From assembly GCF_000004195.4 (NCBI RefSeq), contig NC_030683.2:5899815-5963814 (forward strand): 64,000 nucleotides of DNA, in the 5' to 3' direction. Origin of the DNA: Xenopus tropicalis. Its lineage: Eukaryota; Chordata; Amphibia; Anura; Pipidae. Shown piece by piece: positions 9,528 to 20,817 of this stretch. The notes under the pieces were generated by a model, which saw only the letters and a list, made by a program, of their open reading frames with translations, had not been told where the DNA came from and did no database searches. Position numbers and translations under genes: made by a program. Position 1 is the stretch's first letter. The number at the start of each line of letters is the position of its first letter.

Positions 9528-9595
9528 ACTTTGACTCCTTCCTCGAGACGCAGTTCCATGCAAAAGGCAAGTCCAAGGCAGAGCCGAACGAAGAG
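9528..9595 (+). CDS. Coding exon of the coiled-coil gene (exon d)
   Basis: Acceptor 'CTTCCCCGCAG', donor 'GAAGAG|GTACAA'. The 68 bases enter in phase 1 and leave in phase 0. With the G from exon c the reading is DFDSFLETQFHAKGKSKAEP followed by NEE. It is hydrophilic and acidic/basic mixed, consistent with a solvent-exposed helix or linker. The same frame continues into exon e. Confidence 0.85.
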
Positions 9596-9633
9596 GTACA
9601 ATATGGAAATAAACCATGGATACTGAGTGCCAT

Positions 9634-9656
9634 ATATATATATATATATATATACA
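9634..9656. repeat. (TA)n microsatellite
   Basis: Pure TA run at the left edge of the duplicated segment. Confidence 0.9.
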
Positions 9657-9666
9657 TAAAGTACCG

Positions 9667-10098
9667 CACACACAGGAACTTTATTCTTTTTTTTGTAGTG
9701 TTTGTTTATAGTGGTTTCTAAGGTTCTGTGTTTATTGTGACGCCATTTTTGGCACCATTTTGGTTTGTCCTGGAACTAGGGGTAGGCAGAAGAGGCAGCT
9801 GCCTAGGGTGCAACGATTGGGGGGCGCCAAGCAGCAGCCTCTCCTGCCTACCCCTAGTACAGTTTGCCCCGATTCGTATCGCGCCGCTGTGCGATGTAGC
9901 GGTGCAGGAGCGAGGTAGCCGACCGGGTTGCCTAGGGCGCCCAGTCGCATCGGCCCGCCCCTGCCCTGAAGAAGAACACTGTGCACCAAACGTTGGATTA
10001 TTTTCAATAAAACCTTTTTTTCTTTTGTACTAGGTCCCTGTGTGTGCGGTACTCTTTCTATACATTTTTATTTTTGACCTGTATCTAGGGTTATGCTC

Positions 10099-10132
<34 letters not shown>

Positions 10133-10232
10133 TTACACAGCCTTACCAGTGTATGTGTAACAATATGCAAGGAAATTATATGATATGGGTCTGTGGCTCA
10201 GTCATGGGCAGATGCTGTAATACTCTGCTCCC
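9667..10232. repeat. Duplicated intron segment (copy 2, with inserted element)
   Basis: Matches 8350-8625 on both sides of the element at 9770-9964. It also carries a longer (TA)n at 10104-10131 and an additional stretch 'TATCTAGGGTTATGCTCC'. It ends in the same 'GGGCAGATGCTGTAATACTC' sequence. Confidence 0.85.
9770..9964 (+). mobile_element. Unexpanded copy of the 2549-3415 element
   Basis: Begins 'CTGGAACTAGGGGTAGGCAG', has 'GCTGCCTAGGGTGCAACG' and one 'CTGCCTACCCCTAGT', then 'GGGTTGCCTAGGGCGCCCAG' and 'CCCGCCCCTGCCC'. Its borders are defined by the empty paralogous site in the 8350-8625 copy. No tandem array is present. Confidence 0.8.
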
Positions 10233-10234
10233 TG

Positions 10235-11170
10235 CAATGTACAGGGGCTCTGAGTAAAATCCTATTTCCTGATATAATAACCCCCTCCATGCATTTCCAT
10301 AGACCACTCTATTGCTCTGCAGTGTTCATGGATTTAGGAGGGGGCATAGTTATAGCAGTACAGAATTTTGGCTTTGTTACAACTGGAACATTTAATAAAA
10401 GTGATTGTGTGCCCTTCCATAGAGAGAAAGTGAGGCTGCATTAATGCCTTACTGCATTAAACAGACTCACCTCACTGATGGCTGTTCCTTCTCATTCTAA
10501 AACTCACATTCAGCCTCAAAATTGTAGGGTAAAGCCCTAAAAATAACGAAGGGGAGGATGTTCTGAACATGAAATAGTTACAGGCACCAATCGTACTGAA
10601 GTGACTCCTATTGTAGACCCCCCCCATGGATATTGTCCAATACACAACAAAAATTATTGGGACCGAAAATGGGACAAAACCAAAGGACGTCAACCCCAAA
10701 AATAATTCTTTGCCCAATAAAAGAAAACACAATTCCAAGCTACTGCACAATGTTAATTTTTAGTGCTGAAAAGGTTATTAGTAAATGTAATTGCTGTTGA
10801 AAGCAGCATTGGCTGAACTACTGGTTGTTACTTTTTAAACAATGTTGCAAAGCTCAGTCTCCTCCAGCGAGTCAGGTCTGTCAGGCTGCTGCCTTGTGTT
10901 ACAGTGTTTCATAAGCCAGAGCCCCCGGGGCAGGGAATAGAAAAGGAAAGGCAAAAACTACTTCTAATATTTATATATTATACAGTACATACAAATAAGT
11001 GAAAAACCATTGCTAATATGTAATGCAGGTATATTGCAAAGTTGCTAAGAATGATGTTTTCTTATATTAGGCAAAAAAATATATTATAAATTATATAAAG
11101 CTGCTCTGACAGTGACGACATGCATTCTTTGCTAAAAACAAACTCAGGATTGTTGTCTCATATTTAACAG
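10235..11170. other. Intron DNA before exon e
   Basis: AT-rich sequence. I see no clear repeat family, no long array and no supported exon. The frame at 10472-10750 on the minus strand has no recognisable family. Confidence 0.5.
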
Positions 11171-11296
11171 ATAGAAGAGACAAAGAAGAATTTCCTCAGC
11201 ACCATGAAGGAAATTTCTACCGAGTTGTCCCTGCTGAGTCGGCAGAGGGAAAGCCTGGAGCAGAAAGTCGCTGGATCTGGGATCCCTTCCCAAGAG
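11171..11296 (+). CDS. Coding exon of the coiled-coil gene (exon e)
   Basis: Acceptor 'TCATATTTAACAG', donor 'CAAGAG|GTCAGA'. It is 126 bases, phase 0 in and out (42 codons). The reading starts IEETKKNFLSTMKEISTELS and ends LEQKV...GIPSQE. The first ~30 residues have a clear heptad pattern (I, F, M, I, L, L), so a coiled coil; the end (GSGIP) breaks it. It joins exon d and exon f in frame. The following intron is 33 kb and holds most of the repeats of the window. Confidence 0.88.
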
Positions 11297-11507
11297 GTCA
11301 GAGATTGGGGTAATGTGTGTGCTTAGAACTGGGCAGAGCATCAAGCGCATGTAATGAACTCTGTAGGAAATTGATGGGGTGTCTCTCCCTGCCTGATGTG
11401 TTTCATTTCATGAATAGGCCGGTGGCCAGATGCAGAGATACAGTGAGGAGCTTGCAGTGCGCAGATCTGTGGGACTGCTGCACACAATGTACCTCCTGTG
11501 CAAGAGT

Positions 11508-12075
11508 TAAGGTGGCCATACTCGCTAACATCTGCTCGCTTGGTGAGGTCGCCAACCGAGCGGATCTTCTCCCAACATCCCCTACGGGTGGGCGATATTG
11601 GGAGAATTTGGGCGAATTCGGTCGTTTGGCCCCCAAATTATAACGACTGTTAAGGGCGCAGTCGGTTCGGGGACCGCATCAACGAGCCGATGCAGTCCCC
11701 GATCTGACTGAATTTTTTAACCTGCCCTATCGATATCTGCCCGATTTCAGGCCAGATGTCGGCCGGGCAGGCCAGCCGTTATTTACCCTACACGGGCCGA
11801 TAAGCTGCTGAATCGGTCTAAGGGACCGTTATCAGCAGCTACGTTCGGCCCGTGTATGGCCACCTATACACCTCCCGATATCGGGCTAATTTGGTTGTTT
11901 GGCCCTGGGGCCAAATGATCGAATCAAAAGGATGGGTATAGGTGTCTGTGAGTCCAGGGGCCGTATCAACGAGCCGACACGGTCCCCGATCTGACTACAA
12001 ATCAAACCTGCCGATCAAGACCAATTTTGGACAGGCAGGCCCGTTGTTGCCCGATAAAGGCACCGATAAAGTGAC
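11508..12075. mobile_element. 'GGTGGCCATAC' element, long copy
   Basis: It runs from 'TAAGGTGGCCATACTCGC' through 'GGCCCGTGTATGGCCACC' to 'GACAAAACGGTC'. It has repeated inner motifs ('GGGGACCGCATCAACGAGCC', 'TTGGCCCTGGGGCCAAATGA', 'GGGCAGGC') and several nested inverted repeats such as 'GATAAGCTGCTGAATCGG' against 'TTATCAGCAGCTACG'. It may be two head-to-tail copies. CpG content is high. No coding capacity. Confidence 0.65.
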
Positions 12076-12077
12076 AA

Positions 12078-12440
12078 AACGGTCTAAAGGTGGCCACACA
12101 CGTGACGATTTTAGATCTTTCGTGCGACCATCGGTCGCCACTAACATTCAGGGCTGAAACGGCAGATAAGGAGAAACAATTGGATTTCTACCTCTTTCTG
12201 CCGATTCAGCCCTGAAGGCAGATTTTGCTCAGGCGCCTTCTATGGCGCCCAATCAGAATCTTTTAACTGGGCCGATCGGTGAGTCGACCGATATCAGCAG
12301 CCTCCTGCGATATCGGTCGACTCGCCGACTTGCCATACACACAACGAATATCGTACAAAACGGGGTTCCCTACAATATCATCGGTGCGTGTATGGCCGGC
12401 TTAAGGGACCGGCAGCTAGAATCAGTCCCTGTATGGGCAC
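12078..12440. mobile_element. Related 'GGTGGCCACACACG' element, second family
   Basis: Starts 'AAAGGTGGCCACACACGTGA' and ends 'GGTGCGTGTATGGCCGGCTT', a terminal inverted repeat. The centre holds two palindromes: 'CATTCAGGGCTGAAACGG' with 'CCGATTCAGCCCTGAAGG', and 'GAGTCGACCGATATC' with 'GATATCGGTCGACTC'. A fragment of the same family lies at 39120-39265. Confidence 0.65.
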
Positions 12441-12511
12441 CTTTACTATACCTATACCCACTTAGTAAATAATGGAAGAAAAAACATATCAGCATTTACA
12501 ATACCCAGTGA

Positions 12512-12688
12512 GCTAAAGGGGTTGTTCAACTTTAAATAAACATTTAGTATGATGTAGAGAGTGATATTCTCCAAACTATTCAACAATTATTGAAATAAAA
12601 AAACTACAAAGAATAAAAAATGCAGACCAATTGCAAATTGTCTCAAAATATCACTCTCTACGTCATACTTAATGTTAACTCCTTTTAA
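12512..12688. mobile_element. Short hairpin derivative of the 'GTCAGTGACC' MITE
   Basis: Both halves carry the family's left end in opposite directions: 'GTATGATGTAGAGAGTGATA' on the left and 'TATCACTCTCTACGTCATAC' on the right, closed by a TTTTAA end. The 'GTCAGTGACC' core is missing. It can fold into one long hairpin. Confidence 0.75.
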
Positions 12689-13190
12689 AATGCCTTTATT
12701 ATCACAATAACAACGTTTCAGACCTAATTGGCTCTTTATCATCAAGCTGAACCATTTGGAATAAAAGGGGCCTCCAGTCTTACTCACATTGTCCTTTTGC
12801 TGCTAATGCCATGAAATATTAAATCTGTAGTTACACATGACGACCATATGCTTTAAAGTTAAAAAAAGGCCATAGTTCTTTCTTTATATAGAACCCCAGC
12901 CAGATATGGGATTATTCTCCATTGAAAAGCTTCTCTGGATGTGCCGTATTGAAACAAACCCACTATAAGGGATATTACTGGGGGGGATCATTTTTATTGC
13001 CTTTCTTTCTGCAACATCCTGCTGCCAAGTGTGAGTATTACTGCAATCTATGTGATATTCCAAATCAGAGCAGGATTCCCCTCCATATAAATGTCCCGTC
13101 CAGCTGGGGATGCACTTGCTTTGAAGATGAATGAATGCGGGTCGGAAATAACAGACATCAAAACACTATTTGTATTGGGAAATATAAGTT
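12689..13190. other. Intron DNA, no gene seen
   Basis: AT-rich sequence with no recognised family. The frame 12922-13134 has no support beyond being open. Confidence 0.5.
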
Positions 13191-13194
13191 ATTA

Positions 13195-14106
13195 TATTTA
13201 CTGTAAATGATAAGGATATTAGCAGTCACTGAGGGGTTCTGTGCCCATATAAAGGCACAAGGCTGCAGGCTGAGTTATACAGGGAACTCTGAGTATCACT
13301 TATGTATTATAAGGGATAATGTACCCCCTACTGTAAATGATAAGGATATTAGCAGTCACTGAGGGGTTCTGTGCCCATATAAAGGCACAAGGCTGCAGGC
13401 TGAGTTATACAGGGAACTCTGAGTATCACTCATGTATTATAAGGGATAATGTACCCCCTACTGTAAATGATAAGGATATTAGCAGTCACTGAGGGGTTCT
13501 GTGCCCCCCATATAAAGGCACAAGGCTGCAGGCTGAGTTATACAGGGAACTCTGAGTATCACTCATGTATTATAAGGGATAATGTACCCCCTACTGTAAA
13601 TGATAAGGATATTAGCAGTCACTGAGGGGTTCTGTGCCCATATAAAGGCACAAGGCTGCAGGCTGAGTTATACAGGGAACTCTGAGTATCACTCATGTAT
13701 TATAAGGGATACTGTACCCCCTACTGTAAATGATAAGGATATTAGCAGTCACTGAGGGCTTCTGTGCCCCCCATATATAGGCACAAGGCTGCAGGCTGAG
13801 TTATACAGGGAACTCTGAGTATCACTCATGTATTATAAGGGATAATGTACCCCCTACTGTAAATGATAAGGATATTAGCAGTCACTGAGGGGTTCTGTGC
13901 CCCCCATATAAAGGCACAAGGCTGCAGGCTGAGTTATACAGGGAACTCTGAGTATCACTCATGTATTATAAGGGATAATGTACCCCCAACTGTAAATGAT
14001 AAGGATATTAGCAGTCACTGAGGGGTTCTGTGCCCCCCATATAAAGGCACAAGGCTGCAGGCTGAGTTATACAGGGAACTCTGAGTATCACTCATGTATT
14101 ATAAAG
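13195..14106 (+). repeat. ~130-bp minisatellite, seven copies
   Basis: Each unit carries 'CTGTAAATGATAAGGATATT', 'AGCAGTCACTGAGGGGTTCT', 'AAGGCACAAGGCTGCAGGC' and 'CATGTATTATAAGGGATAAT'. Units are 127-131 bp and near-identical; the main variant is 'GCCCATATA' versus 'GCCCCCCATATA'. An old single relative lies at about 15975-16070. Confidence 0.92.
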
Positions 14107-14700
14107 GAATTCTGAGGCATTTAAAAACATTTAGGAGTTTAGATCTCTGTACTGTAGAGTTGCAAGGAGATACAAATAAATGCATTATTTTATAGCTATA
14201 CTTTTCACTTTTCATCTATTGCTCTTTCGTTGCTTTTGGTTTTATATTTTTTATAAAACCATTAGTTTTCTATTTTGTTTCAGAAATGATTCTGGTTCAG
14301 GCAGGGACAATGTAGAAGTGTAGTTCTCCCACCTTCTGGAGGAAACAGAGCATTGTAGGTCCCGGAAAGTAAACACTGGGAACCCCTTTCCCAAGGGAGA
14401 CTAACATAGTGATATTTATTGTAGCACCAATGTGAGTTAAATGAGTTTAATATTATGTTGTTGCCATAAATTACTGCACTAAACTTTGTTAGTACCAATC
14501 TGAGCATTCACTCCTTGTGCCTCTCATTTGGATCAGTGTCATTTTGATGATTGGCTGATCACTCACAAACTGCTATCATACTGCTCCCCATTGGCTGCTA
14601 GGCTTCTTATCTTATTGTTGGTGGAAACACAATAGGAGGGCTGTGAGCAGTCATGGGGAGATGTGTGGCTAGGCAGCTTGAGAGGCAATGGCAGCTTAGG
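14107..14700. other. Intron DNA, no gene seen
   Basis: AT-rich sequence. A 'TTTTGTTTCAG' acceptor-like string at about 14272 is followed at once by an in-frame TGA. It is also followed by repeat-like sequence, so I do not call an exon. Confidence 0.5.
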
Positions 14701-14705
14701 CAATG

Positions 14706-14890
14706 ATGGTGGCCATACAGCTGCTGATTCGGCTCCTTTAAACCTATTCAGTAGCTTATCTGCCCCTGTATGGGGACCCCAAACATGCCTATCCTACCCA
14801 TAACTGGCCCCAAATTGGGCAGATGTCGGTCAGGCAGGTTTTATTCTCCCGTCAAATCAGGGACCACATTGGCTCCTCACTCTGACAGGT
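14706..14890. mobile_element. 'GGTGGCCATAC' element fragment
   Basis: Contains 'GGTGGCCATACAGCTGCTGA', 'CTTATCTGCCCCTGTATGGG' and 'GGTCAGGCAGGTTTTATTC', worn relatives of the family. Confidence 0.55.
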
Positions 14891-14910
14891 CTTAAGATGG
14901 GTGAGGTATG

Positions 14911-15212
14911 AGGTAGAGGGTAATATTCTGAGACAGTTTGCAATTGGTCTGTTCAGCAGCTCTCCAGCTTGAAGTTTCAGCAGCTATCTGGTTGCTAGGG
15001 TCCATATTACCTTAGCAATCAGGCAGTGATTTGAACGAGAATCTGGTATATGAATAGGGGAGGGGTTGAATAGAAAGATAAGGAGTACAAAGTAACAATA
15101 ACAATAAAACTGGAGCCTCACAGAGCAATAGGCTTTTGGCTGCCGGGGTCAGTGACCCCCCCATTTAAAAACGAGTTAAAAAAAATAATGAAGACCAAAT
15201 GAAAACTTTAGT
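14911..15212 (+). mobile_element. 'GTCAGTGACC' MITE, left end worn
   Basis: Contains 'GAGACAGTTTGCAATTGGTC', 'GGTTGCTAGGGTCCATATT', 'CCGGGGTCAGTGACCCCCC' and 'AATGAAGACCAAATGAAAA'. Confidence 0.7.
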
Positions 15213-16136
15213 GATATTCCCATTAGTGCCCAAAGAGCCGTGCTGAATATTTATAGGCCTTTATTGAGCAGATAATAACTATATCCTCTCTCTCTATAAA
15301 TAATCGAGTGATTCCCTCCATTACCCGGGTCCGTAAGTCTGGATTTTTTTTTCCTGGTGCTCAGGGGTTAATGTGAAATCGAACCCCCCCCCACCCCAAT
15401 ATTTCACATGGCATTGACTGGCAGATGTTGAAAGAGAAAAAGCCTTTGTGCCTATTCTCATATACAGATCAGTGTCTGTAGCAGCTGTGTATCTAATATC
15501 CCCCCCTCCCGCCCCCCCTGTGAGTGCAAATTGCACCTTGCAGGGCAGGAACGCGGCGGAGCCCCCACGGGAGTCGTCTGTGAGGAGTAAACTGCTAGTT
15601 TGAGGGCAAGCTACGACTTGTGCGCTACAGAAATGACTCTGATTGGGGGTGAGCTCCCAGGATCCAGGAAAACATCTCTGTATGGGAACCGAACAGCTCG
15701 CAGGAAAAACCGCTTGCGCCTGGGGAGGCACCTTTATAACACCATTTGGGTGTGTGCAGCTGCTAAAGGGCTTTTACAGTCTATTGAGGTGTTAAATTTG
15801 GCCATAATTACACCGTACAGTGTATACAGATGCAACGTTATTAACCTGTTCTGTGCTGGGGAAGAGACGTGTTGTGCACAAAGCTTTGTGCTCGAGGCAC
15901 CCTATATAGATAGGTCCCATAGAACAGATATCTGTGAGCGTGGCACCCATGGGTTCGTGCCCAAGCTATATAGTCAATAATGTACCCCCTGTTGGATAAT
16001 ATAGGGATATGAGAAGTCACCTTGGAGTTCCATGACCTGTATAAAAGCACAAGGCCGAAAATTATAAATAAATTATAACAAAATTATACTGTTATTTTTA
16101 CTCGAGTTAAAATGAGTCTTTGCTCTGTCAGCCTGA
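15213..16136. other. Intron DNA; possible conserved block near 15230-15370
   Basis: The first ~150 bases ('GCTGAATATTTATAGGCC', 'TAAATAATCGAGTGATTCCC') look like low-repeat, possibly conserved sequence. Two C-rich runs follow at about 15390 and 15500. At about 15975-16070 lies a diverged single relative of the ~130-bp array unit ('GGATATGAGAAGTCACC', 'AAAAGCACAAGGC'). The open frames on both strands at 15321-15980 overlap antisense and lack support. Confidence 0.4.
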
Positions 16137-16965
16137 GACCAACACATTGGGTGAAAGAGCCCAGACATTGGGTGAAAGAGCCCAGGCATTGGGTGAAAGA
16201 GCCAGACATTGGGTGAAAGAGCCCAGACATTGGGTGAAAGAGCCAGACATTGGGTGAAAGAGCCAGACATTGGGTGAAAGAGCACAAACATTGGGTGAAA
16301 GAGCACAAACATTGAGTGAAAGAGCCCAGACATTGGGTGAAAGAGCCAGACATTGGGTGAAAGAGCCAGACATTGGGTGAAAGAGCACAAACATTGGGTG
16401 AAAGAGCACAAACATTGGGTGAAAGAGCACAAACATTGGGTGAAAGAGCACAAACATTGAGTGAAAGAGCCCAGACATTGGGTGAAAGAGCCCAGACATT
16501 GGGTGAAAGAGCCCAACACATTGGGTGAAAGAGCCCAGACATTGGGTGAAAGAGCCCAACACATTGGGTGAAAGAGCCCAGACATTGGGTGAAAGAGCCC
16601 AACACATTGGGTGAAAGAGCCCAGACATTGGGTGAAAGAGCCCAACCATTGGGTGAAAGAGCCCAGACATTGGGTGAAAGAGCCCAGACATTGGGTGAAA
16701 GAGCCCAAACATTGGGTGAAAGAGCCCAAACATTGGGTGAAAGAGCCCAGAAATTGGGTGAAAGATCCCAGACATTGGGTGAAAGAGCCCAAACATTGGG
16801 TGAAAGAGCCCAGACATTGGGTGAAAGAGCCCAGACATTGGGTGAAAGAGCCCAAACATTGGGTGAAAGAGCCCAAACATTGGGTGAAAGAGCCCAGACA
16901 TTGGGTGTAAGAGCCCAGACATTGGGTGTAAGAGCCCAGGCATTGGGTGTAAGAGCCCAGACAAC
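16137..16965 (+). repeat. 21-bp minisatellite, about 39 copies
   Basis: Unit 'ATTGGGTGAAAGAGCCCAGAC' with 19-23 bp variants. Variant runs cluster: 'AGCACAAAC' units near 16282-16460, 'CCCAACAC' units near 16510-16620, and 'GTGTAAGAG' units at the right edge. Because 21 is a multiple of 3, several frames stay open for 300+ codons on the minus strand; none has a start or codon pattern of a gene. Confidence 0.95.
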
Positions 16966-17044
16966 AAGGAGTGAATGGAGAGAAAGTATAGAGAGTGGGA
17001 AGCAAATAGTTCCACAGAGAGAAACCACAGAGAGAAAGAACAGG

Positions 17045-17320
17045 GTAAAGGTGGCCATACACTTTGCTTTGTGAGGTCGCCAAGCGAGGGGATCTTCTCC
17101 CGATATCCCCACCTACGGGTGGGCAATATCGGGTGAATTCAGGCCAATTCGTTTGTTTGGCCCTGGGACCATTAGAAAGCCGGTAATAGGTGCAGTCGCT
17201 TTGGGGACCGATCTGAATACATTTTTTAACCTGCCAATTTCAGGCCAGATGTCGGTCGGGCAGGCTCGTCGTTTGTGCCCCTACATCATCAGCTACAATC
17301 GGACCACCTTAAAGCATCAT
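17045..17320. mobile_element. 'GGTGGCCATACAC' element
   Basis: Starts 'AAAGGTGGCCATACACTTTG', with 'GAGGTCGCCAAGCGAGGGGA', 'GGGTGGGCAATATCGGG' and 'GGTCGGGCAGGC'. It closes near 'ACAATCGGACCACCTTAAAG', the inverted end. Confidence 0.65.
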
Positions 17321-17444
17321 GGGAAGTTTAATGGAAGTCATTATAGCAAGTTTAGAAGAACAAATTTGATATCATCATCAGGAGGAGATAGGAAGCCTTA
17401 TGGAAACGAAGAAGCAGTAGACTGTCGATTTTTTTTTACTTAAA

Positions 17445-17765
17445 TATAGTAAGATGTAGTAACATAGTAAGTAAGGTTGAAAAAAGACATACGTCCATCA
17501 CGTTCAACCATAATGCCTATATATAACGTGCGTAACTGCTATTTGATCCAGAGGAAGGCAAAAACCCCATCTGAAGCCTCTCTAATTTGCCGCAGAGGGG
17601 AAAAAATTCCTCCCTGACTCCAAGATGGCAATCTGACCCATCCCTGGGGCAACTTGTTTAAGAGCTATCTCCCATACCCCTGTATTCACTCACTTGCTAA
17701 ATACCCACCCAACCCCTTCTTAAAGGTATATAATGTATCAGCCATGTTATATGGGTAGGGGGGCC
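17445..17765 (-). mobile_element. L2-like LINE/SINE 3' end, reverse orientation
   Basis: 'AACATAGTAAGTAAGGTTGA' and 'AAAAAGACATACGTCCATCA' are the complement of the L2-like tail seen at about 6170-6217. They are followed by 'AATTCCTCCCTGACTCC' and 'GGCAATCTGACCCATCCC', typical of this repeat class in frogs. Confidence 0.7.
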
Positions 17766-18566
17766 CTGAAGATATGTTGGGCCACAAAGGAGGACTTAAT
17801 AGACGGTGCGCCAACGAGGCCAAACACAGAGTACATAAAGCAAAATGAAGTCTCTATAGAAAGGCCAGACACCTGCTGGAACAGAGGAATCCAATCTGAC
17901 AGCAATTAGGGGGCTGTTAACGAGCAAAGCCGGCTCAGCGGTGAGCAGCGAATGAGAGGTTAGCAATTATAGGCAATGATAAAAGTGCTGAGAACTTCAC
18001 AGGAAAGGTTAACGATCCCTGAACTCTCTCCGTCTTCTGCCCCGTGGAAAGGCTCTTCTCTTCCTCTCTAAAGTCTAACGCCATACTAGTAGGGTAATTG
18101 GCTCCTAATAAAACTGCCCCTGGTGTGTGTCTTGGGGTAACAAGAAGGTAAGCGCCACTGCTTAATGTGAATGATGAATTCTCTCTGAAGCCCTGAGTAA
18201 TATGTCAGCACTACATAAATACACTCCTAATCGTGTAATTCCATCTGACATGTTTACTGGCTTCCGGGGCACCAAACATGTCCGATTTGTATCGCTTGTT
18301 ACCGGGACTGAATCCTACGCCGTGTTTATACCCAGGGTTTAGTCTGGCAGATTGGGTTGGATTGCACAGGAAATTGTTATAGATATTAACATGCACCTAA
18401 ACTGCCAAATAGGCTTTATTTCTTGTATTTTACTTTATAGATATAAATATTTAGTGATAGCCCTCAACCTAATATTTTTTCCTGCTTCCAAAAAATCAGC
18501 TATAGTATGTGTGCATTCTAAACTGCTGACTCCTGGAATCAGCTTAGTATAACAGGCATATTAATT
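17766..18566. other. Unique intron DNA; possible conserved block 17880-18090
   Basis: 'CAATCTGACAGCAATTAGGG', 'GAGGTTAGCAATTATAGGC' and 'AATGATAAAAGTGCTGAG' look like a non-coding conserved element (CAATTA homeodomain-type cores). No exon supported. Confidence 0.3.
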
Positions 18567-19578
18567 CCAGTCCCTTCCCAGAGGCTATTATCCCCCCACT
18601 GCTACTATAGGCACCATCTCTCCCTACTATACCTGCTATCCCACAGCCCCAGTCCCTTCCCAGAGGCTATTATCCCCCCACTGCTACTATAGGCACCATC
18701 TCTCCCTACTATACCTGCTATCCCACAGCCCCAGTCCCTTCCCAGAGGCTATTATCCCCCCACTGCTACTATAGGCACCATCTCTCCCTACTATACCTGC
18801 TATCCCACAGCCCCAGTCCCTTCCCAGAGGCTATTATCCCCCCACTGCTACTATAGGCACCATCTCTCCCTACTATACCTGCTATCCCACAGCCCCAGTC
18901 CCTTCCCAGAGGCTATTATCCCCCCACTGCTACTATAGACACCATCTCTCCCTACTATACCTGCTATCCCACAGCCCCAGTCCCTTCCCAGAGGCTATTA
19001 TCCCCCCACTGCTACTATAGGCACCATCTCTCCCTACTATACCTGCTATCCCACAGCCCCAGTCCCTTCCCAGAGGCTATTATCCCCCCCACTGCTACTA
19101 TAGGCACCATCTCTCCCTACTATACCTGCTATCCCACAGCCCCAGTCCCTTCCCAGAGGCTATTATCCCCCCACTGCTACTATAGGCACCATCTCTCCCT
19201 ACTATACCTGCTATCCCACAGCCTCAGTCCCTTCCCAGAGGCTATTATCCCCCCACTGCTACTATAGACACCCTCTCTCCCTACTATACCTGCTATCCCA
19301 CAGCCTCAGTCCCTTCCCAGAGGCTATTATCCCCCCACTGCTACTATAGGCACCATCTCTCCCTACTATACCTGCTATCCCACAGCCCCAGTCCCTTCCC
19401 AGAGGCTATTATCCCCCCACTGCTACTATAGGCACCATCTCTCCCTACTATACCTGCTATCCCACAGCCCCAGTCCCTTCCCAGAGGCTATTATCCCCCC
19501 ACTGCTACTATAGGCACCATCTCTCCCTACTATACCTGCTATCCCACAGCCCCAGTCCCTTCCCACTGCTACTATAGG
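18567..19578 (+). repeat. 82-bp minisatellite, first array (~12 copies)
   Basis: Units start 'CCAGTCCCTTCCCAGAGGC' and contain 'TATTATCCCCCCACTGCTAC', 'TATAGGCACCATCTCTCCC' and 'CTATACCTGCTATCCCACAG'. Spacing between successive starts is 82 bp (18567, 18649, 18731). It is highly homogeneous. The same unit forms a larger array at 23038-25216. Confidence 0.95.
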
Positions 19579-20815
19579 TACATACATTTTTGGTGTTTTA
19601 TGACTTATTTGACTATATTTTTACTGCCTTAAACTACTGCTTTTCCCTGCTTTTGCCCCTGCTTGGAACCCTCTACAGACCCCATTTGGCCACTACAGGG
19701 TGTGTTAGCAGCGTTTAAACACAGAATATTACAGGTGAGCTTCTAGAGAACTCATTTTGTTCTTCAAATCCCCTTTTTTCTGCTCTTTGTTGCTGTAGCG
19801 CAACGCACAGATGTTATTTATGGAGACGGTCCCTAAATATATTTTCACACAAATTGTGGTTTTGATTAGTAATTCAAAGCTGAGGGAACCACAAACTAGC
19901 AGGCACGTATGGGATCAAGGTAAAAGACTTGAATAAAATACACCAGGGAGCATGGGGTAGGAGCAGGGGGGGGGGTATTAACCCTTGTGTATCTGACGAG
20001 CGTGGAGCTGAGTTAGCAGAACACCATTGGCCCAGCTCCCCTGCAGCTAAGAGGTTACTTACCCAGATTGGAAGCAGATGCCTGAAATTAAAAAACATAA
20101 ATTACTTGGGCTGATACCCACATAAATTCCAGTGATGAAAATCCATCACTTACGACCTGGAGCAGGTTGGAAGGGGTTACATATTTGGGTATTTAACGTT
20201 ATTAAACAAAGTGTCAACTGAAGCCCCCGCTTAGAGTTCTGGGGGTTAAAATGAAAGAGTGTTTGATCTGCACTGGATGTGATTGAACTACTTGTATGTT
20301 TAGGCCAGAAGGCTGTGCAGGACCTGCCTACCCCCTGCTGCTTGTGTTGCTGTGCGGGGCTTATATAGTAGTTAGGGTTTGGCTAGGGGGTCAGGCAGGA
20401 CCCCATGCAGTAATGGGAACGGGCCAGCAGGGGGCATTCTGAGTCCTGGGAAGCAATATGATCTTTTCAGCTATTCAACACCCACCTTACATAGAGAAGA
20501 TTGTTTGGCCAACGTTGCAACCGGATATTCCTAATGCCCAGCCCTGAGGCAGAACAACTAATTGCAGCAGATTGTAATGGCAACTCCCAGTCACCCTGCT
20601 ATTCCCTGTACCCCTGAAGCAGCTTCACCCCCAGTCGCTGTCGGCTAAAGCACTGCAGCTGCCTTCTCATATGGGCTTTTATACAGGTTCCGGGGTTGTT
20701 CAACAGGCAAGTCTTGTGTTCATGACTTATGATTAGGTTTGATTGGTTCAAAAACCCAATGCAAATTAAAACTGCACTTAGTTACAGTGATTTAGTTTAT
20801 TTACCAATCTGCTGT
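19579..20815. other. Unique intron DNA between arrays
   Basis: No repeat family or exon recognised. A short G-run occurs at about 19966. Frames at 19874-20098 (-) and 19929-20114 (+) are antisense to each other and unsupported. Confidence 0.5.
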
Positions 20816-20817
20816 TG

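Noticed and set aside
14272..14510. Exon after 'TTTTGTTTCAG'
   Set aside because: The sequence hits a stop at once in phase 0 and shows no coding pattern in the other phases.
16073..17126. Open frames of 332-342 codons on the minus strand
   Set aside because: They are all readings of a 21-bp tandem repeat; several frames are open at once only because the period is a multiple of 3.
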